Positions 29,737 through 38,850 of a stretch of 64,000 nt of DNA are shown piece after piece. Made by a program: the position numbers and the translations under genes. Source of the stretch: Siccibacter colletis (lineage in GTDB: Bacteria > Pseudomonadota > Gammaproteobacteria > Enterobacterales > Enterobacteriaceae); the NCBI RefSeq assembly GCF_000696575.1, contig NZ_JMSQ01000006.1, positions 124,001-188,000 of the forward strand, in the 5' to 3' direction. Within the stretch, counting starts at the first letter, position 1; each line of letters starts with the position of its first letter. The notes under the pieces are model-generated. The model searched no databases. It was not told where the DNA came from and saw only the letters and a program-made list of their open reading frames with translations.

Positions 29737-30726
29737 TTACGCGAGGATCGCGTCAATCTCCTGGCGCTCCGCCGCGCTGAATGCCCGGTTGCTCAGCATG
29801 GCAACCGCGTCGTCGATTTGCGCGGTCTTGCTGGCCCCAATCAGCACCGAGGTTACTTTCTCGTCGCGCAGCACCCAGGCCAGCGCCATCTGAGAAAGCT
29901 TTTGCCCGCGACGTTCGGCGATGGCATTGAGCTGGCGCACTTTTTCCAGCTTCGCTTCGGTGATCTGGTCCGGATTGAGAAAGCGGCTGTCGCTGGCCGC
30001 GCGGGAGTCCGCCGGAATGCCGTTGAGATAGCGATCGGTCAGCTGGCCGCCCGCCAGCGGTGAAAACGCGATGCTGCCGACGCCTTTTTCCTGCAGTACA
30101 TCCAGCAGACCGTCTTCAACCCAGCGCTCAAACATCGAGTACTTCGGCTGGTGGATCAGGCACGGCGTGCCGAGCTGATTAAGAATGTCGATGGCTTCTG
30201 CGGCCTGCGTGGCAGGGTAGTTGGAAATACCCACGTACAGCGCTTTCCCCTGGCGCACCACGTGATCGAGTGCGCGCATGGTCTCTTCCAGCGGCGTGTC
30301 CGGATCAGGACGATGGTGGTAGAAAATGTCCACGTAGTCGACACCCATACGCTTCAGGCTCTGGTCGAGGCTGGAGATAAGATATTTACGCGAACCCCAG
30401 TCGCCATAAGGCCCATTCCACATGGTATAACCCGCTTTGGTGGAGAGGATCAGCTCGTCGCGCCAGGCGCTGAAGTCTTCCTTCAGAATACGGCCAAAGT
30501 TGCTCTCAGCCGAACCGGGAGGCGGGCCATAGTTGTTCGCCAGATCGAAGTGGGTGATGCCCAGGTCGAAAGCACGACGCAGCAGCTGACGGCTGTTTTC
30601 CACCAGCGTGGCATCGCCGAAGTTGTGCCACAGCCCAAGCGAAATAGCGGGAAGCTTTAAGCCGCTGCGGCCGCAGCGACGGTATTCCATGTTTTCATAG
30701 CGTGATGCATCTGGCTGATAGCCCAT
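29737..30726 (-). CDS. gpr: Aldo-keto reductase, YghZ/Gpr family
   Basis: NADPH-dependent aldo-keto reductase of 329 residues, closely similar to E. coli YghZ (L-glyceraldehyde 3-phosphate reductase, AKR14). The catalytic tetrad is visible: Asp and Tyr in [15 protein letters not shown], Lys in STKAGY, and His in YHHR. The cofactor-binding end is [10 protein letters not shown]. It is about 17 residues shorter than YghZ at the C-terminus. It would detoxify L-GAP or methylglyoxal-type aldehydes in the cytosol. In E. coli yghZ lies elsewhere in the chromosome, so either the position or the paralogue differs here. A palindromic operator-like sequence lies 31 bases upstream. Confidence 0.83.
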   Translation of the reverse strand: MGYQPDASRYENMEYRRCGRSGLKLPAISLGLWHNFGDATLVENSRQLLRRAFDLGITHFDLANNYGPPPGSAESNFGRILKEDFSAWRDELILSTKAGYTMWNGPYGDWGSRKYLISSLDQSLKRMGVDYVDIFYHHRPDPDTPLEETMRALDHVVRQGKALYVGISNYPATQAAEAIDILNQLGTPCLIHQPKYSMFERWVEDGLLDVLQEKGVGSIAFSPLAGGQLTDRYLNGIPADSRAASDSRFLNPDQITEAKLEKVRQLNAIAERRGQKLSQMALAWVLRDEKVTSVLIGASKTAQIDDAVAMLSNRAFSAAERQEIDAILA

Positions 30727-30756
30727 AGCGCTGCCCCATCAGTGAGAAAATGATAA

Positions 30757-30772
30757 GTGTATACGGTTACAC
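30757..30772 (-). promoter_or_regulatory. LacI-type operator-like palindrome before the aldo-keto reductase
   Basis: GTGTATAC followed by GGTTACAC; six of eight positions match between half-sites. The pattern GTGTAACC...ACAC resembles operators of LacI/GntR-type sugar-acid repressors such as GntR (TGTTACC...). The regulator is unknown. Confidence 0.4.
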
Positions 30773-30847
30773 AAAATCCGGCAGGCATCACCTTACTCTC
30801 TCTCTTTCACGCCCCCCGTGCGTTCTGTGAAATCCAGCATACAGAAG

Positions 30848-30863
30848 CTTGAAGCAGATCACA
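30848..30863. promoter_or_regulatory. CRP-like site in the reductase-glk region
   Basis: CTTGA-AGCAGA-TCACA: the right half is a perfect CRP half-site and the left matches three of five. It is about 120 bases from the reductase and 280 bases from glk, so the first is the likelier target. Confidence 0.35.
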
Positions 30864-31144
30864 CTCTACCCGGCGCGTGACTGGTAACGCTTCCAAAAAA
30901 TTCTGACGTAGCGATATGACGCCAGGAGAAGCAGAAAATTCCCCTTGTCCGGGGGCGCATGTGGCGGCTCAATGTGGCGGGCGCGTGCGGGAGGCGCGCG
31001 TTACAGGCGAGCAGAAAGCGTATTCCCTTTCTGTGATTTGCTTCAATAATACCGGAGCCCTTATGCTATGGTCATTGTTGTTCTTGCGCCTTGAAATTAC
31101 AGTGTTCCAGGGACTTATTCTGACTTAAGCGGAGCAGTTGAATA

Positions 31145-32110
31145 ATGACAAAATATGCTTTGGTGGGTGATGTGGGTGGGACCAACGCCCGTCTGGCGCT
31201 TTGTGACCTCGCAACCGGCGACATTTCCTGCGAGAAAACCTGGTCCGGGCTGGACTATCCGTCGCTCGAAGCGGTGGTGCGCGTTTACCTTGAAGAGCAA
31301 AACGTGGCCGTGACCGATGGCTGTATCGCCATTGCCTGTCCGATTACCGGCGACTGGGTAGCGATGACGAACCACACGTGGGAATTCTCCATCGCCGAAA
31401 TGAAAGCCAACCTCGGCTTTGATCATCTGGAAATCATCAACGACTTCACCGCTGTCTCAATGGCGATCCCGATGCTGAAACGGGATCACCTGATTCAGTT
31501 TGGCGGCACCGAACCGGTGGAAGGTAAACCTGTCGCCGTGTACGGAGCGGGCACCGGGCTGGGCGTCGCGCATCTGGTTCACGTCGATAAGCGCTGGGTC
31601 AGCCTGCCGGGCGAGGGCGGCCACGTCGATTTCGCGCCGAACAGCGAAGAAGAGGGAATTATCCTCGAAGAGCTGCGCGCAGAGCTGGGCCACGTTTCTG
31701 CAGAGCGCGTGCTGTCCGGGCCGGGGCTGGTCAACCTTTACCGCGCTATCGTTAAGTCAGACGGCCGCCTGCCGGAAAATCTGCTGCCAAAAGAGATCAC
31801 CACCCGTGCGCTGTCAGACACCTGCATCGACTGCCGTCGCGCGCTGTCGCTGTTCTGCGTCATCATGGGGCGCTTCGGCGGCAACCTGGCGCTGAACCTC
31901 GGTACCTTTGGCGGGGTCTATATCGCAGGCGGCATCGTGCCGCGCTTCCTCGACTTCTTCCGCGCGTCGGGCTTCCGTGGCGGGTTTGAAGATAAGGGCC
32001 GCTTCAGAAGCTACGTCCAGGATATTCCGGTCTATCTGATCGTGCATGACAACCCGGGCCTGCTGGGGGCCGGCGCGCATCTGCGTCAGACGCTGGGACA
32101 GGTACTGTAA
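31145..32110 (+). CDS. glk: Glk, glucokinase
   Basis: Cytoplasmic ATP-dependent glucokinase of 321 residues, as in E. coli. The ATP phosphate-binding loop [10 protein letters not shown] is at residues 8-17, the sugar-binding segment is [12 protein letters not shown] with the catalytic Asp, and the second phosphate loop is GAGTGLG. It phosphorylates free glucose that does not enter through the PTS, for instance from disaccharide breakdown. It converges on ypdB with only 40 bases between stops. Confidence 0.97.
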   Translation: MTKYALVGDVGGTNARLALCDLATGDISCEKTWSGLDYPSLEAVVRVYLEEQNVAVTDGCIAIACPITGDWVAMTNHTWEFSIAEMKANLGFDHLEIINDFTAVSMAIPMLKRDHLIQFGGTEPVEGKPVAVYGAGTGLGVAHLVHVDKRWVSLPGEGGHVDFAPNSEEEGIILEELRAELGHVSAERVLSGPGLVNLYRAIVKSDGRLPENLLPKEITTRALSDTCIDCRRALSLFCVIMGRFGGNLALNLGTFGGVYIAGGIVPRFLDFFRASGFRGGFEDKGRFRSYVQDIPVYLIVHDNPGLLGAGAHLRQTLGQVL

Positions 32111-32114
32111 ACGT

Positions 32115-32137
32115 AAAGGGCGCCAGACGGCGCCTTT
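32115..32137. terminator. Hairpin between glk and ypdB
   Basis: AAAGGGCGCC and GGCGCCTTT can pair with one bulged G around an AGAC loop; there is no long T-run. It is a plausible shared terminator. Confidence 0.5.
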
Positions 32138-32150
32138 ACTGTATGTCGCG

Positions 32151-32879
32151 CTACAGGCGCATCAGCTGGCGGAACTCCTTCACCTTGCTGCGGCTCACTG
32201 GCACCTGAAAATCGAGATCCCGCAGGCGCAGAATGTAGGTGTTGTTAAACCAGGGTTCAATTTCACGGATTTTGCTCAGGTTAACGCAATACGAGCGGTG
32301 GCAGCGGAAGAAGTGCGCCTCCGGCAGGCGGCTGCAAAATTCGGTGATGTTCATCGGCATCACGTAAGCCTCTTTGCGCGTATAAACAAACGTCATCTTC
32401 TCGTGCGCTTCGGCGTAGTAAATGTCGTTGATGTCGGTAACGATGATGCGCTCATCTTTGATCAGGTTAATGGTCGCGCTTTCCCGGCTGGCGGGCGCTG
32501 CGGCCTGCGGCTGTTGCTGCTGAGCAGCGGCTTCCAGCTTCTGCAACATGGTGATGATGCGCGACTCCTGATACGGCTTAAGGATGTAATCAAACGCCTC
32601 CAGCTCGAAGGCTTCTACCGCATGTTCTTTCCAGGCGGTGATAAACACGATAAACGGCTTATGCGCGAACTGGCTGATATTTTGCGCCAGCAGTACGCCG
32701 TCGAGCGAAGGAATGTTGATGTCGAGAAAAATGGCGTCCACCTTGTTGTGCTGCAAAAACTTCAGCACGTCCAGCCCGTCCTCAAAGGTGCCGACGATCT
32801 CCATCTGACTGTGGGTTTTTATCAGCCAGCTCAGCTCCTGCTGGGCCAGCACCTCATCCTCGACGATGATAACTTTCAT
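32151..32879 (-). CDS. ypdB: YpdB (PyrR), LytTR-family response regulator
   Basis: Response regulator of 242 residues. The receiver domain has the acidic pair in VEDE and the phospho-acceptor D53 in [12 protein letters not shown] short Gln/Ala-rich linker ([14 protein letters not shown]) leads to a C-terminal LytTR DNA-binding domain from about residue 136. In E. coli, YpdAB responds to high extracellular pyruvate and activates yhjX, which encodes a putative transporter. Its start overlaps the end of ypdA by four bases (ATGA). An AraC-type ypdC follows in E. coli but is absent here. Confidence 0.95.
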   Translation of the reverse strand: MKVIIVEDEVLAQQELSWLIKTHSQMEIVGTFEDGLDVLKFLQHNKVDAIFLDINIPSLDGVLLAQNISQFAHKPFIVFITAWKEHAVEAFELEAFDYILKPYQESRIITMLQKLEAAAQQQQPQAAAPASRESATINLIKDERIIVTDINDIYYAEAHEKMTFVYTRKEAYVMPMNITEFCSRLPEAHFFRCHRSYCVNLSKIREIEPWFNNTYILRLRDLDFQVPVSRSKVKEFRQLMRL

Positions 32880-34588
32880 CCTTTCTCCTCAGGCCAGGGC
32901 GCCGCGGCGGCCATCTGCTGCGACGGGGCGGTGTTCGGGACGTAAAACGCAATTTCGGTGCCGGGATCGAGACGACGGATATGCAGCCCTTCGCCATAGA
33001 GCAGTTTCACCCGGTGATGCACATTCAACAGGCCAATCTTGTTGCCCGGCATCTCGTTCGCCTCTACGCGGTCAATCACCTGCTGGTCGATGCCGTGTCC
33101 GGTATCGCGCACCGCAATGCGCACCCGGTTTCCGGCCTCGGCGATGCTGATGGTTACCACGCCTTTGCCTTTACGCGGCTGAATGCCGTGCACAATGGCG
33201 TTCTCTACCAGCGGCTGGATCAGCAGGCTCGGCACCACGCAGTTCACCTCTTCGTCAATATCGTAGATCACCGTCAGCTTATCGCCGAAGCGCGCCTGCT
33301 CAATGGCGATGTAATCCTTGATCTGATACAGCTCGCGCTTGATGTCGATCTGCTCGTCATCTTTTAATTCAAGGTTATAGCGCAGGTAGCGCGAGAGATT
33401 AAAAATCAGCTGGCGTGCGGTGTCCGGATTGAGCCGTATTGAAGAGGAGATCGCGTTCAGGGCGTTAAACAGGAAGTGCGGATTGATTTTGCTCTGCAGC
33501 GCGCGCAGCTCCGCTTTATTCGCCATCTCGCGCAGCTGCTCGGCGCGGGAGACTTCCAGCTGGGTGGAGATAATCTGCGACAGGCCAACCGCCATCTCCT
33601 GCAGCGACGAGGTGATCTGGTGCGCGTGGCAGTAGTAGATCTTCAGCGTGCCGGTTACTTCCCCTTTTTCCCACAGCGGGATCACGATCATCGAGTGAAT
33701 TTCCGGGGTGCGGTGCGCTTCATCATTGTTTTTGATAATGATTTTGCCGTAGCGGATCGCCTGCCAGGTGGTCGGGCTCAGCGAGTCATTGCCCCGGCGG
33801 TAGTTCTCTTCCCCCACGCCGACGTAGGCCAGCACGCGCTCGTTGTTGGTAATCGCCGCCGCATCGGCATTGATATCCCGGCGAATGATCTCGCACACCT
33901 GGCGCAGCGACTCGCCGTTCACTTTGCGAAACAGCGGCAGCGTCTTGTTAGCGATATCCAGCGCCAGCTTCGCCTGCCGCGCGGCGATGGCCTCTTTTTC
34001 GCCCTCTACGCTCTGCACCAGCAGCACGATAAAGCCGATAGAAACGGTGCCGAGGATCATCGGAATACCGATCTTCGACACGATATCCAGCCCCAGCGAA
34101 ACAGAAGGTGCCCAGAGCACCACCAGGATCATGGTCAGGGTTTCGCACAGCATCCCGCCGAGGATGCCGGCGCGCCAGCGCTGCGCTTTCGGCACTTTAA
34201 CGTGGATCCAGCCGGCGATAAATCCGGCAGTGATGCTGGTGATAAGACAAGGTATGGAAGTAATGCCGCCAATATCGATGAGATAGCGGTGAACCCCGGC
34301 GATCACGCCGGTAATGGCACCGACCCACGGGCCAAACAGAATGCCCCCGGCCATCACCGCGATAATACGCACATTAACCAGCGATCCTTCGACGTGCACC
34401 CCTGACCAGGTGCTGAACAGGGCAAACATTGAGAAGATTGCCGTGACCGCCAGCAGCTCTTTCGGCGTATGGGCATTCTTATGCAGCAGCTCGCGGAACA
34501 GGCGGATTCGGATCAGAAAGAACAGGCAGATGAGCATCAGCGCGGCGCGATCGAACACCGCCAGCAGCATGTTAAAGATATCGTGCAC
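32876..34588 (-). CDS. ypdA: YpdA (PyrS), membrane sensor histidine kinase
   Basis: Sensor kinase of the LytS type, 570 residues. The first 200 residues hold the 5TMR-LYT membrane sensor (five or six helices). A GAF-like region follows (residues about 230-350), then the HisKA-like phospho-acceptor in [19 protein letters not shown] and the ATPase motifs [14 protein letters not shown] and GHGIDQQ. It pairs with ypdB through a four-base overlap. The last 20 residues ([14 protein letters not shown]) differ from E. coli and are slightly longer. A pyruvate-sensing role is taken from E. coli. Confidence 0.95.
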   Translation of the reverse strand: MHDIFNMLLAVFDRAALMLICLFFLIRIRLFRELLHKNAHTPKELLAVTAIFSMFALFSTWSGVHVEGSLVNVRIIAVMAGGILFGPWVGAITGVIAGVHRYLIDIGGITSIPCLITSITAGFIAGWIHVKVPKAQRWRAGILGGMLCETLTMILVVLWAPSVSLGLDIVSKIGIPMILGTVSIGFIVLLVQSVEGEKEAIAARQAKLALDIANKTLPLFRKVNGESLRQVCEIIRRDINADAAAITNNERVLAYVGVGEENYRRGNDSLSPTTWQAIRYGKIIIKNNDEAHRTPEIHSMIVIPLWEKGEVTGTLKIYYCHAHQITSSLQEMAVGLSQIISTQLEVSRAEQLREMANKAELRALQSKINPHFLFNALNAISSSIRLNPDTARQLIFNLSRYLRYNLELKDDEQIDIKRELYQIKDYIAIEQARFGDKLTVIYDIDEEVNCVVPSLLIQPLVENAIVHGIQPRKGKGVVTISIAEAGNRVRIAVRDTGHGIDQQVIDRVEANEMPGNKIGLLNVHHRVKLLYGEGLHIRRLDPGTEIAFYVPNTAPSQQMAAAAPWPEEKG

Positions 34589-34976
34589 GGGTTATCCACG
34601 GCAGGCAGTAAAAGAGGCATCATAGAAAACCTGACGCGGAATGACCAGCGCTGTGCGTGCAGCAGGCGATATCCGGAAAACCTTTTTTATAAAAGGGGTT
34701 TTATGGTTTGTAACAATGCGAGCCTGGCAGCGGGCAGATGACGCGGATCGTAATAAGAGGCGGGTAACCTGTATGTTGCCGCAGGGTTACTGGCCGCGCG
34801 CAGGGATTTCCGCTTTTTTATTTTGCCGAAATGGACTTCCCCTTTACGCGCCAGAAAATTATTTTTTGCTTTCCCTCTCGACAGCATAAAATTTTTCAGG
34901 CTATTTTCTCTACAGGCCACGTTTGTGGCAGCGTCGCTCGGACGGTCCGGGCGCTTACGTCATCTGAGAGGAAACC
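34589..34976. other. ypdA-alaC divergent region, 388 bases
   Basis: No gene. It has an imperfect inverted repeat (AAAACCTTTT and AAAAGGGGTTTT, 34677-34702) near ypdA. Nearer alaC there is a possible -10 TAAAAT (34887-34892), and a small perfect hairpin GCCAC-GTTT-GTGGC (34916-34929) followed by a GC-rich segment that can also fold (34933-34950). The last two lie in the likely alaC leader, whose ribosome-binding site is GAGAGGAAA. Confidence 0.55.
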
Positions 34977-36215
34977 ATGGCTGATTCCAGTCCTGTTCGT
35001 CGTTTTTCGCGTATCGATCGTCTTCCCCCGTATGTATTCAATATCACTGCTGAACTGAAAATGGCTGCGCGTCGGCGTGGCGAAGACATTATCGATTTCA
35101 GCATGGGTAACCCCGATGGCGCGACTCCGCCGCACATCGTGGAAAAACTCTGCACCGTGGCTCAGCGCCCGGACACCCACGGCTACTCCACCTCGCGCGG
35201 CATTCCGCGTCTGCGCCGCGCCATTTCGCGCTGGTATCAGGATCGTTATCAGGTGGATATCGACCCGGAAAGCGAAGCCATTGTCACCATCGGCTCCAAA
35301 GAGGGGCTGGCGCACCTGATGCTGGCGACGCTAGACCACGGTGATACCGTGCTGGTGCCCAATCCCAGCTACCCGATTCACATCTACGGTGCCGTGATTG
35401 CCGGCGCCCAGGTGCGCTCCGTACCGCTGGTGGAAGGAGTCGATTTCTTTAACGAGCTGGAGCGCGCCATCCGCGAGAGCTATCCCAAGCCGAAAATGAT
35501 GATCCTCGGCTTCCCGTCGAATCCGACCGCGCAGTGCGTGGAGCTGGAGTTCTTCGAGAAAGTGGTGGCGCTGGCGAAACGCTACGACGTGCTGGTGGTT
35601 CACGATCTCGCTTACGCTGATATCGTGTATGACGGCTGGAAAGCCCCGTCCATCATGCAGGTGCCGGGCGCGCGCGACGTGGCGGTGGAGTTCTTCACTC
35701 TCTCCAAGAGCTACAACATGGCGGGCTGGCGCATTGGTTTCATGGTCGGCAACCAGCAACTGGTGAGCGCGCTGGCGCGGATCAAGAGCTATCACGATTA
35801 CGGCACCTTCACCCCGCTGCAGGTGGCGGCCATCGCCGCGCTGGAAGGGGACCAGCAGTGCGTCCGCGACATCGCTGAGCAGTACAAACGCCGCCGCGAC
35901 GTGCTGGTCAAAGGGCTGCACGAAGCGGGCTGGATGGTAGAGTGCCCGAAAGCCTCGATGTATGTCTGGGCAAAAATTCCGGAGCAGTATGCTGCGATGG
36001 GCTCGCTGGAGTTCGCGAAAAAGCTGCTGCAGGACGCGAAAGTCTGCGTCTCACCGGGGATTGGTTTCGGGGATTATGGCGACACTCACGTGCGCTTCGC
36101 GCTGATTGAGAACCGCGACCGTATTCGCCAGGCGGTGAGAGGCATTAAAGCAATGTTCCGGGCCGACGGCCTGCTGCCGAAAGAGAGCAAAGCGCAGACC
36201 GAAAGCGCAGAATAA
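34977..36215 (+). CDS. alaC: AlaC, glutamate-pyruvate aminotransferase
   Basis: PLP-dependent class I aminotransferase of 412 residues that makes alanine from pyruvate and glutamate. The PLP lysine is K244 in the [13 protein letters not shown] motif, the cofactor Asp/Tyr are in HDLAYAD, and the substrate-binding Arg lies in [11 protein letters not shown]. It is the alanine aminotransferase named YfdZ before. The neighbouring ypdAB pyruvate sensor makes a sensible metabolic context. It ends at a strong terminator. Confidence 0.96.
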   Translation: MADSSPVRRFSRIDRLPPYVFNITAELKMAARRRGEDIIDFSMGNPDGATPPHIVEKLCTVAQRPDTHGYSTSRGIPRLRRAISRWYQDRYQVDIDPESEAIVTIGSKEGLAHLMLATLDHGDTVLVPNPSYPIHIYGAVIAGAQVRSVPLVEGVDFFNELERAIRESYPKPKMMILGFPSNPTAQCVELEFFEKVVALAKRYDVLVVHDLAYADIVYDGWKAPSIMQVPGARDVAVEFFTLSKSYNMAGWRIGFMVGNQQLVSALARIKSYHDYGTFTPLQVAAIAALEGDQQCVRDIAEQYKRRRDVLVKGLHEAGWMVECPKASMYVWAKIPEQYAAMGSLEFAKKLLQDAKVCVSPGIGFGDYGDTHVRFALIENRDRIRQAVRGIKAMFRADGLLPKESKAQTESAE

Positions 36216-36242
36216 AAAAAGGAGCCGAAAGGCTCCTTTTTC
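36215..36242. terminator. Bidirectional terminator between alaC and ypdK
   Basis: An A-run, GGAGCC, GAAA loop, GGCTCC and a T-run. Confidence 0.92.
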
Positions 36243-36253
36243 AATGGCGCTGC

Positions 36254-36325
36254 TCAGATCATGAGGGCGAAAGTACCGGCCCAAAGTAAGACGATTACCG
36301 ATACGCCCATAAAGAAATATTTCAC
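36254..36325 (-). CDS. ypdK: YpdK, 23-residue membrane peptide
   Basis: A very short gene whose product reads (M)KYFFMGVSVIVLLWAGTFALMI. Apart from the first three residues it is one hydrophobic helix that could just span the inner membrane. Length, start (KYFFMG) and end (WAGTFALMI) match the E. coli small membrane protein YpdK, which lies in the same place beside alaC. The start is GTG at 36325, with GGAG ten bases upstream. A good -10 (TATACT at 36378-36383) is about 50 bases upstream. The function is unknown. Confidence 0.85.
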   Translation of the reverse strand: MKYFFMGVSVIVLLWAGTFALMI

Positions 36326-36638
36326 GTTACATCGCTCCGCATGCATAAACATGCACAAATCATTCACGCAAGGTTCTAGTATAGAGAGGTGGAGCCACCG
36401 CTGTACCACTTTGGGATAAATCCCCCGGTCAGCCTGCCGCTGCACCTGAAATTCTCGGCTACTTGGGTAGCCTGCGGGCGCTACTGTAATCCTTTATTTC
36501 GGGCTAAACAAGCGGTGGCAGGGGCGGGCAAATAAAAATAGTTTTCGCCCGGTAACCGTTGCGCGCCGGGCGTAATTTTTTGCTAAAAATAAAAGACTTA
36601 GCGCCAGCCATGCGTGCATGAAACCGCAGGCTTTATGA
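36326..36638. other. Region between the CorA-like gene and ypdK, 313 bases
   Basis: Apart from the ypdK leader and the -10 element (TATACT on the minus strand, 36378-36383), I see no gene. Two features stand out: an inverted repeat CGCCCGG (36546-36552) and CCGGGCG (36566-36572) with T-rich DNA after it on the plus strand, and several short hairpins on the minus strand between 36390 and 36480 that would lie upstream of the ypdK promoter. A small RNA here is possible but not shown. Confidence 0.5.
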
Positions 36639-37607
36639 CTACAGCCAGCCCGAGCGCTTCAGCTTCCAGTAGAGCAGCCAGCACACCGCCACGGTCCCGC
36701 CCATCGCCAGCGGATAGCCGTAAAGTGAATCCAGCTCCGGCATATGCTCAAAGTTCATGCCGTACATGCTGAACACCACCGTCGGCACCACCAGAATCGC
36801 CCCCCAGCCCGCCAGCTTTTTCACCACTTCGTTCTGCTGCACCGTCACCAGCGCCAGGTTAACGTGCATCGCGCTGGTGAGCATCTCGCGCATGTCCTCG
36901 GTATCCATCACCACATGGTGGGCGTGATCCTGCACGTCGCGCAGATAAGGGCGCAGCGCTTTGGGGATGATGTCCTCATGCAGGCGAATCAACTGGTTAC
37001 AGATCTCATCCACCGGCAGCGCCGCGTTGCGGATCGCCAGCAGATGACGGCGTAGCATATAGACGTTCTGCACCTCCTGGCGATCGAACTCGCTGCAGAA
37101 CATATTGCCCTCCAGCTCGTTGATGCGGGTGGTCAGTGATGAGGTGATTTCCAGATAGTTATCGACGATAAAATCGAGCAGGCAGTAAAGCGCATACCCC
37201 GGCCCGTGCTCCAGCATCTCCGGACGCTCCTCAACGCGGGTACGCAGCGGCGCATAGCTCTCGGAAGCACCGTGGCGCACGCTTATCAGAAAGTTTTTAC
37301 CGACGAACAGGTGGGTTTCGCCAAATTCGATATTGTTATTTTCGTCCCGGCACGCGGTTTTCACCACGATAAAGATCGAGTCGCCGTACTGCTCGATTTT
37401 GGGCCGCTGATGGGCGGTCAGCGCATCTTCAATGGCCAGCTCGTGCAGCCCGAACTCATGCTGAATGGTCTGCATAAACGGCTCATCCGGCTGCCACAGC
37501 CCCAGCCAGATAAACGCATCCGGCTCCTGAACCGCGTCGCTGATATCGTCGATATCAATCGTGCGCGCCGCTTGCCCTGGACGATAAACCCGACTGTTAA
37601 TAATCAT
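36639..37607 (-). CDS. CorA-family divalent metal transporter
   Basis: Membrane transporter of 322 residues. The long N-terminal cytoplasmic domain ends in two membrane helices, the first followed by the signature GMN (YGMNFEHMPEL), which marks CorA Mg2+ channels and ZntB zinc transporters. The C-terminal end is a short basic tail (KLKRSGWL). It is not the main CorA, judging from divergence at the N-terminus, and the transported ion cannot be told from sequence. It sits next to a tRNA-Arg gene at a place where E. coli has the CPS-53 prophage and other genes. Start ATG is preceded by GGGAG. Confidence 0.85.
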   Translation of the reverse strand: MIINSRVYRPGQAARTIDIDDISDAVQEPDAFIWLGLWQPDEPFMQTIQHEFGLHELAIEDALTAHQRPKIEQYGDSIFIVVKTACRDENNNIEFGETHLFVGKNFLISVRHGASESYAPLRTRVEERPEMLEHGPGYALYCLLDFIVDNYLEITSSLTTRINELEGNMFCSEFDRQEVQNVYMLRRHLLAIRNAALPVDEICNQLIRLHEDIIPKALRPYLRDVQDHAHHVVMDTEDMREMLTSAMHVNLALVTVQQNEVVKKLAGWGAILVVPTVVFSMYGMNFEHMPELDSLYGYPLAMGGTVAVCWLLYWKLKRSGWL

Positions 37608-37713
37608 GTGTCGCTCCCTGCTGTCTCGTTTAACGTTAACTATAACGCGCTTTGCTGGCGTGTGAGGGTGCAGCGGGGGAATTCGGGGGATTCCGTGCGG
37701 CGGAAGAATCAGT

Positions 37714-37739
37714 GGAAAAAAGAGGAAGAGGAGAAGAGG
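37714..37739 (+). repeat. 26-base polypurine tract downstream of tRNA-Arg
   Basis: An uninterrupted run of A and G on the plus strand (pyrimidines on the minus strand), starting ten bases after the tRNA 3' end. On the tRNA strand it is a C/T tract with six consecutive T residues, which may help end transcription without a hairpin. Confidence 0.6.
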
Positions 37740-37749
37740 CGCTGGAATA

Positions 37750-37821
37750 TGTCCCCTGCAGGAATCGAACCTGCAACTAGCCCTTAGGAGGGGCTCGTTA
37801 TATCCATTTAACTAAGGGGAC
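37750..37821 (-). tRNA. argW: tRNA-Arg (anticodon CCU), no encoded CCA
   Basis: The gene reads GTCCCCT at the acceptor stem, pairing with AGGGGAC, with the anticodon CCT in the loop CTCCTAA and a T-arm GCAGGTTCGATTCCTGC. Counting the discriminator A it is 72 bases. The next bases are TATTCC, so the usual encoded CCA is missing. Its place beside yfdC matches argW of E. coli, which does encode CCA and is a prophage attachment site. The tRNA can still work if nucleotidyltransferase adds CCA. Confidence 0.92.
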
Positions 37822-37833
37822 AACGCGGCCGCT

Positions 37834-37861
37834 AGTATACCTTTTTTTCATCACGCGTTAA
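37834..37861 (-). promoter_or_regulatory. Promoter of tRNA-Arg
   Basis: On the minus strand TTAACG (37856-37861), a 16-base spacer and TATACT (37834-37839), followed by a GC-rich discriminator. The -35 matches four of six positions. Confidence 0.65.
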
Positions 37862-37908
37862 GCGTAACGCGGCCGTTTGCTCATTCTGTCGCCATCCCTG
37901 GCAATGGC

Positions 37909-38850
37909 TTACTCTGCGCTTTCCGCTTTCTTGCGGGCTTCACGCGCTTCTTTTTCTTTCGCTTTGGCTTCGGCTTTGCGCTTGTTGATCATGTCGTTTC
38001 TGATCTGCGCGTGGCTCAGCAGGGCGAATATAAAGGTGCCGCCGCAGATGTTACCGGCCAGCGTCGGCAGGGCGAACGGCCAGATAAACTCGCTCCAGTG
38101 CAGGTTGCCGTTGAACACCAGGTAGAAGATCTCCACCGCGCCCACCACGATATGGGTGGTGTCGGCCAGGGCGATAAGCCAGGTCATCAGGATGATTACC
38201 CAGATTTTGGCCGCGCCGGCGGACGGGAACATCCATACCATCGTGGCGATAATCCACCCGGAGATGATGGCGTTAGAGAACATCTCCAGCGGCGAGTTCT
38301 CCATCACGTCCATACCGATTTTCACAAACGCATCCCGCGTCGCTTCGTCAAATATCGGCATGTACTCAAATGCCCAGGCGGCGACCGCAGTACCAATCAG
38401 GTTACCCAGCAGCACCACGCCCCACAGGCGACCCAGCAGCAGCATGTTGGCCCCGGTCGGGTTCTGCATCACCGGCAGCACGGCGGTAACGGTGTTCTCG
38501 GTGAACAGCTGCTGGCGCGCCATAATGACGATGATAAATCCGAAGGTGTAACCGAGGTTCTCAATCAGGAATCCGCCCGGCACGCCTTCGAGGTTGACGT
38601 GGAAAATCCCTTTTGCCAGCAGCGACGCGCCCATCGACAGCCCGGCGGCGATGGCCGACCAGAGCAGCGCCATCGCGTCGCGCTCCATCTCTTTTTCCCC
38701 GTCCTGACGGATGTGTTCGTGGATCGCCATTGCCCTGGAAGGCAGGCGCTCCTCGTCCACCTCAATCTCTTCGCCGCTCTCGTTCTCCTGGCTTTCTACT
38801 TCCAGTTCGTCGCTCGTTTTATCAATTTTGTCGTTATCGAGTTTGTCCAT
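37909..38850 (-). CDS. yfdC: YfdC, formate/nitrite-transporter-family membrane protein
   Basis: Membrane protein of 313 residues of the FNT channel family. A charged N-terminal extension of about 60 residues (rich in Glu and Asp) precedes six hydrophobic segments, and a highly charged Lys/Glu/Ala tail ends it. The FNT-type segments GASLLAKGIF, NTVTAVLPVMQNP and NLIGTAVAAW are visible. The transported substrate is unknown; E. coli YfdC is a predicted inner-membrane protein. It is transcribed toward the tRNA-Arg gene. Confidence 0.9.
   Translation of the reverse strand: MDKLDNDKIDKTSDELEVESQENESGEEIEVDEERLPSRAMAIHEHIRQDGEKEMERDAMALLWSAIAAGLSMGASLLAKGIFHVNLEGVPGGFLIENLGYTFGFIIVIMARQQLFTENTVTAVLPVMQNPTGANMLLLGRLWGVVLLGNLIGTAVAAWAFEYMPIFDEATRDAFVKIGMDVMENSPLEMFSNAIISGWIIATMVWMFPSAGAAKIWVIILMTWLIALADTTHIVVGAVEIFYLVFNGNLHWSEFIWPFALPTLAGNICGGTFIFALLSHAQIRNDMINKRKAEAKAKEKEAREARKKAESAE

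Larger units (their letters stand above)
30727..31144. other. Divergent region between the aldo-keto reductase and glk, 418 bases
   Basis: No gene I can support; a 70-codon frame at 30916-31128 lacks a conserved look or good start. The region contains a 16-base imperfect palindrome near the reductase start, a CRP-like half-perfect site at 30848-30863, and a G-rich stretch around 30950-31000. The glk ATG at 31145 is preceded by GCGGAG. Confidence 0.55.

Noticed and set aside
30916-31128. 70-codon frame upstream of glk
   Set aside because: It overlaps the likely glk promoter, is unlike any small protein I know, and its composition changes abruptly in the middle.
33476-34405. 309-codon open frame antisense to ypdA
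   Set aside because: His/Arg/Asp-rich antisense translation of a well-supported kinase gene.
34677-34702. Hairpin near ypdA as a terminator or sRNA
   Set aside because: The inverted repeat is AT-rich, has a bulge and lies upstream of both divergent genes, so there is no transcript for it to end. I mention it only in the region note.
37206-37787. 193-codon plus-strand frame ending in SPAGIEPATSP
   Set aside because: The tail is translation through the antisense of the tRNA-Arg gene and the rest is antisense to the CorA-like gene; such tRNA-derived tails are a common annotation artefact.
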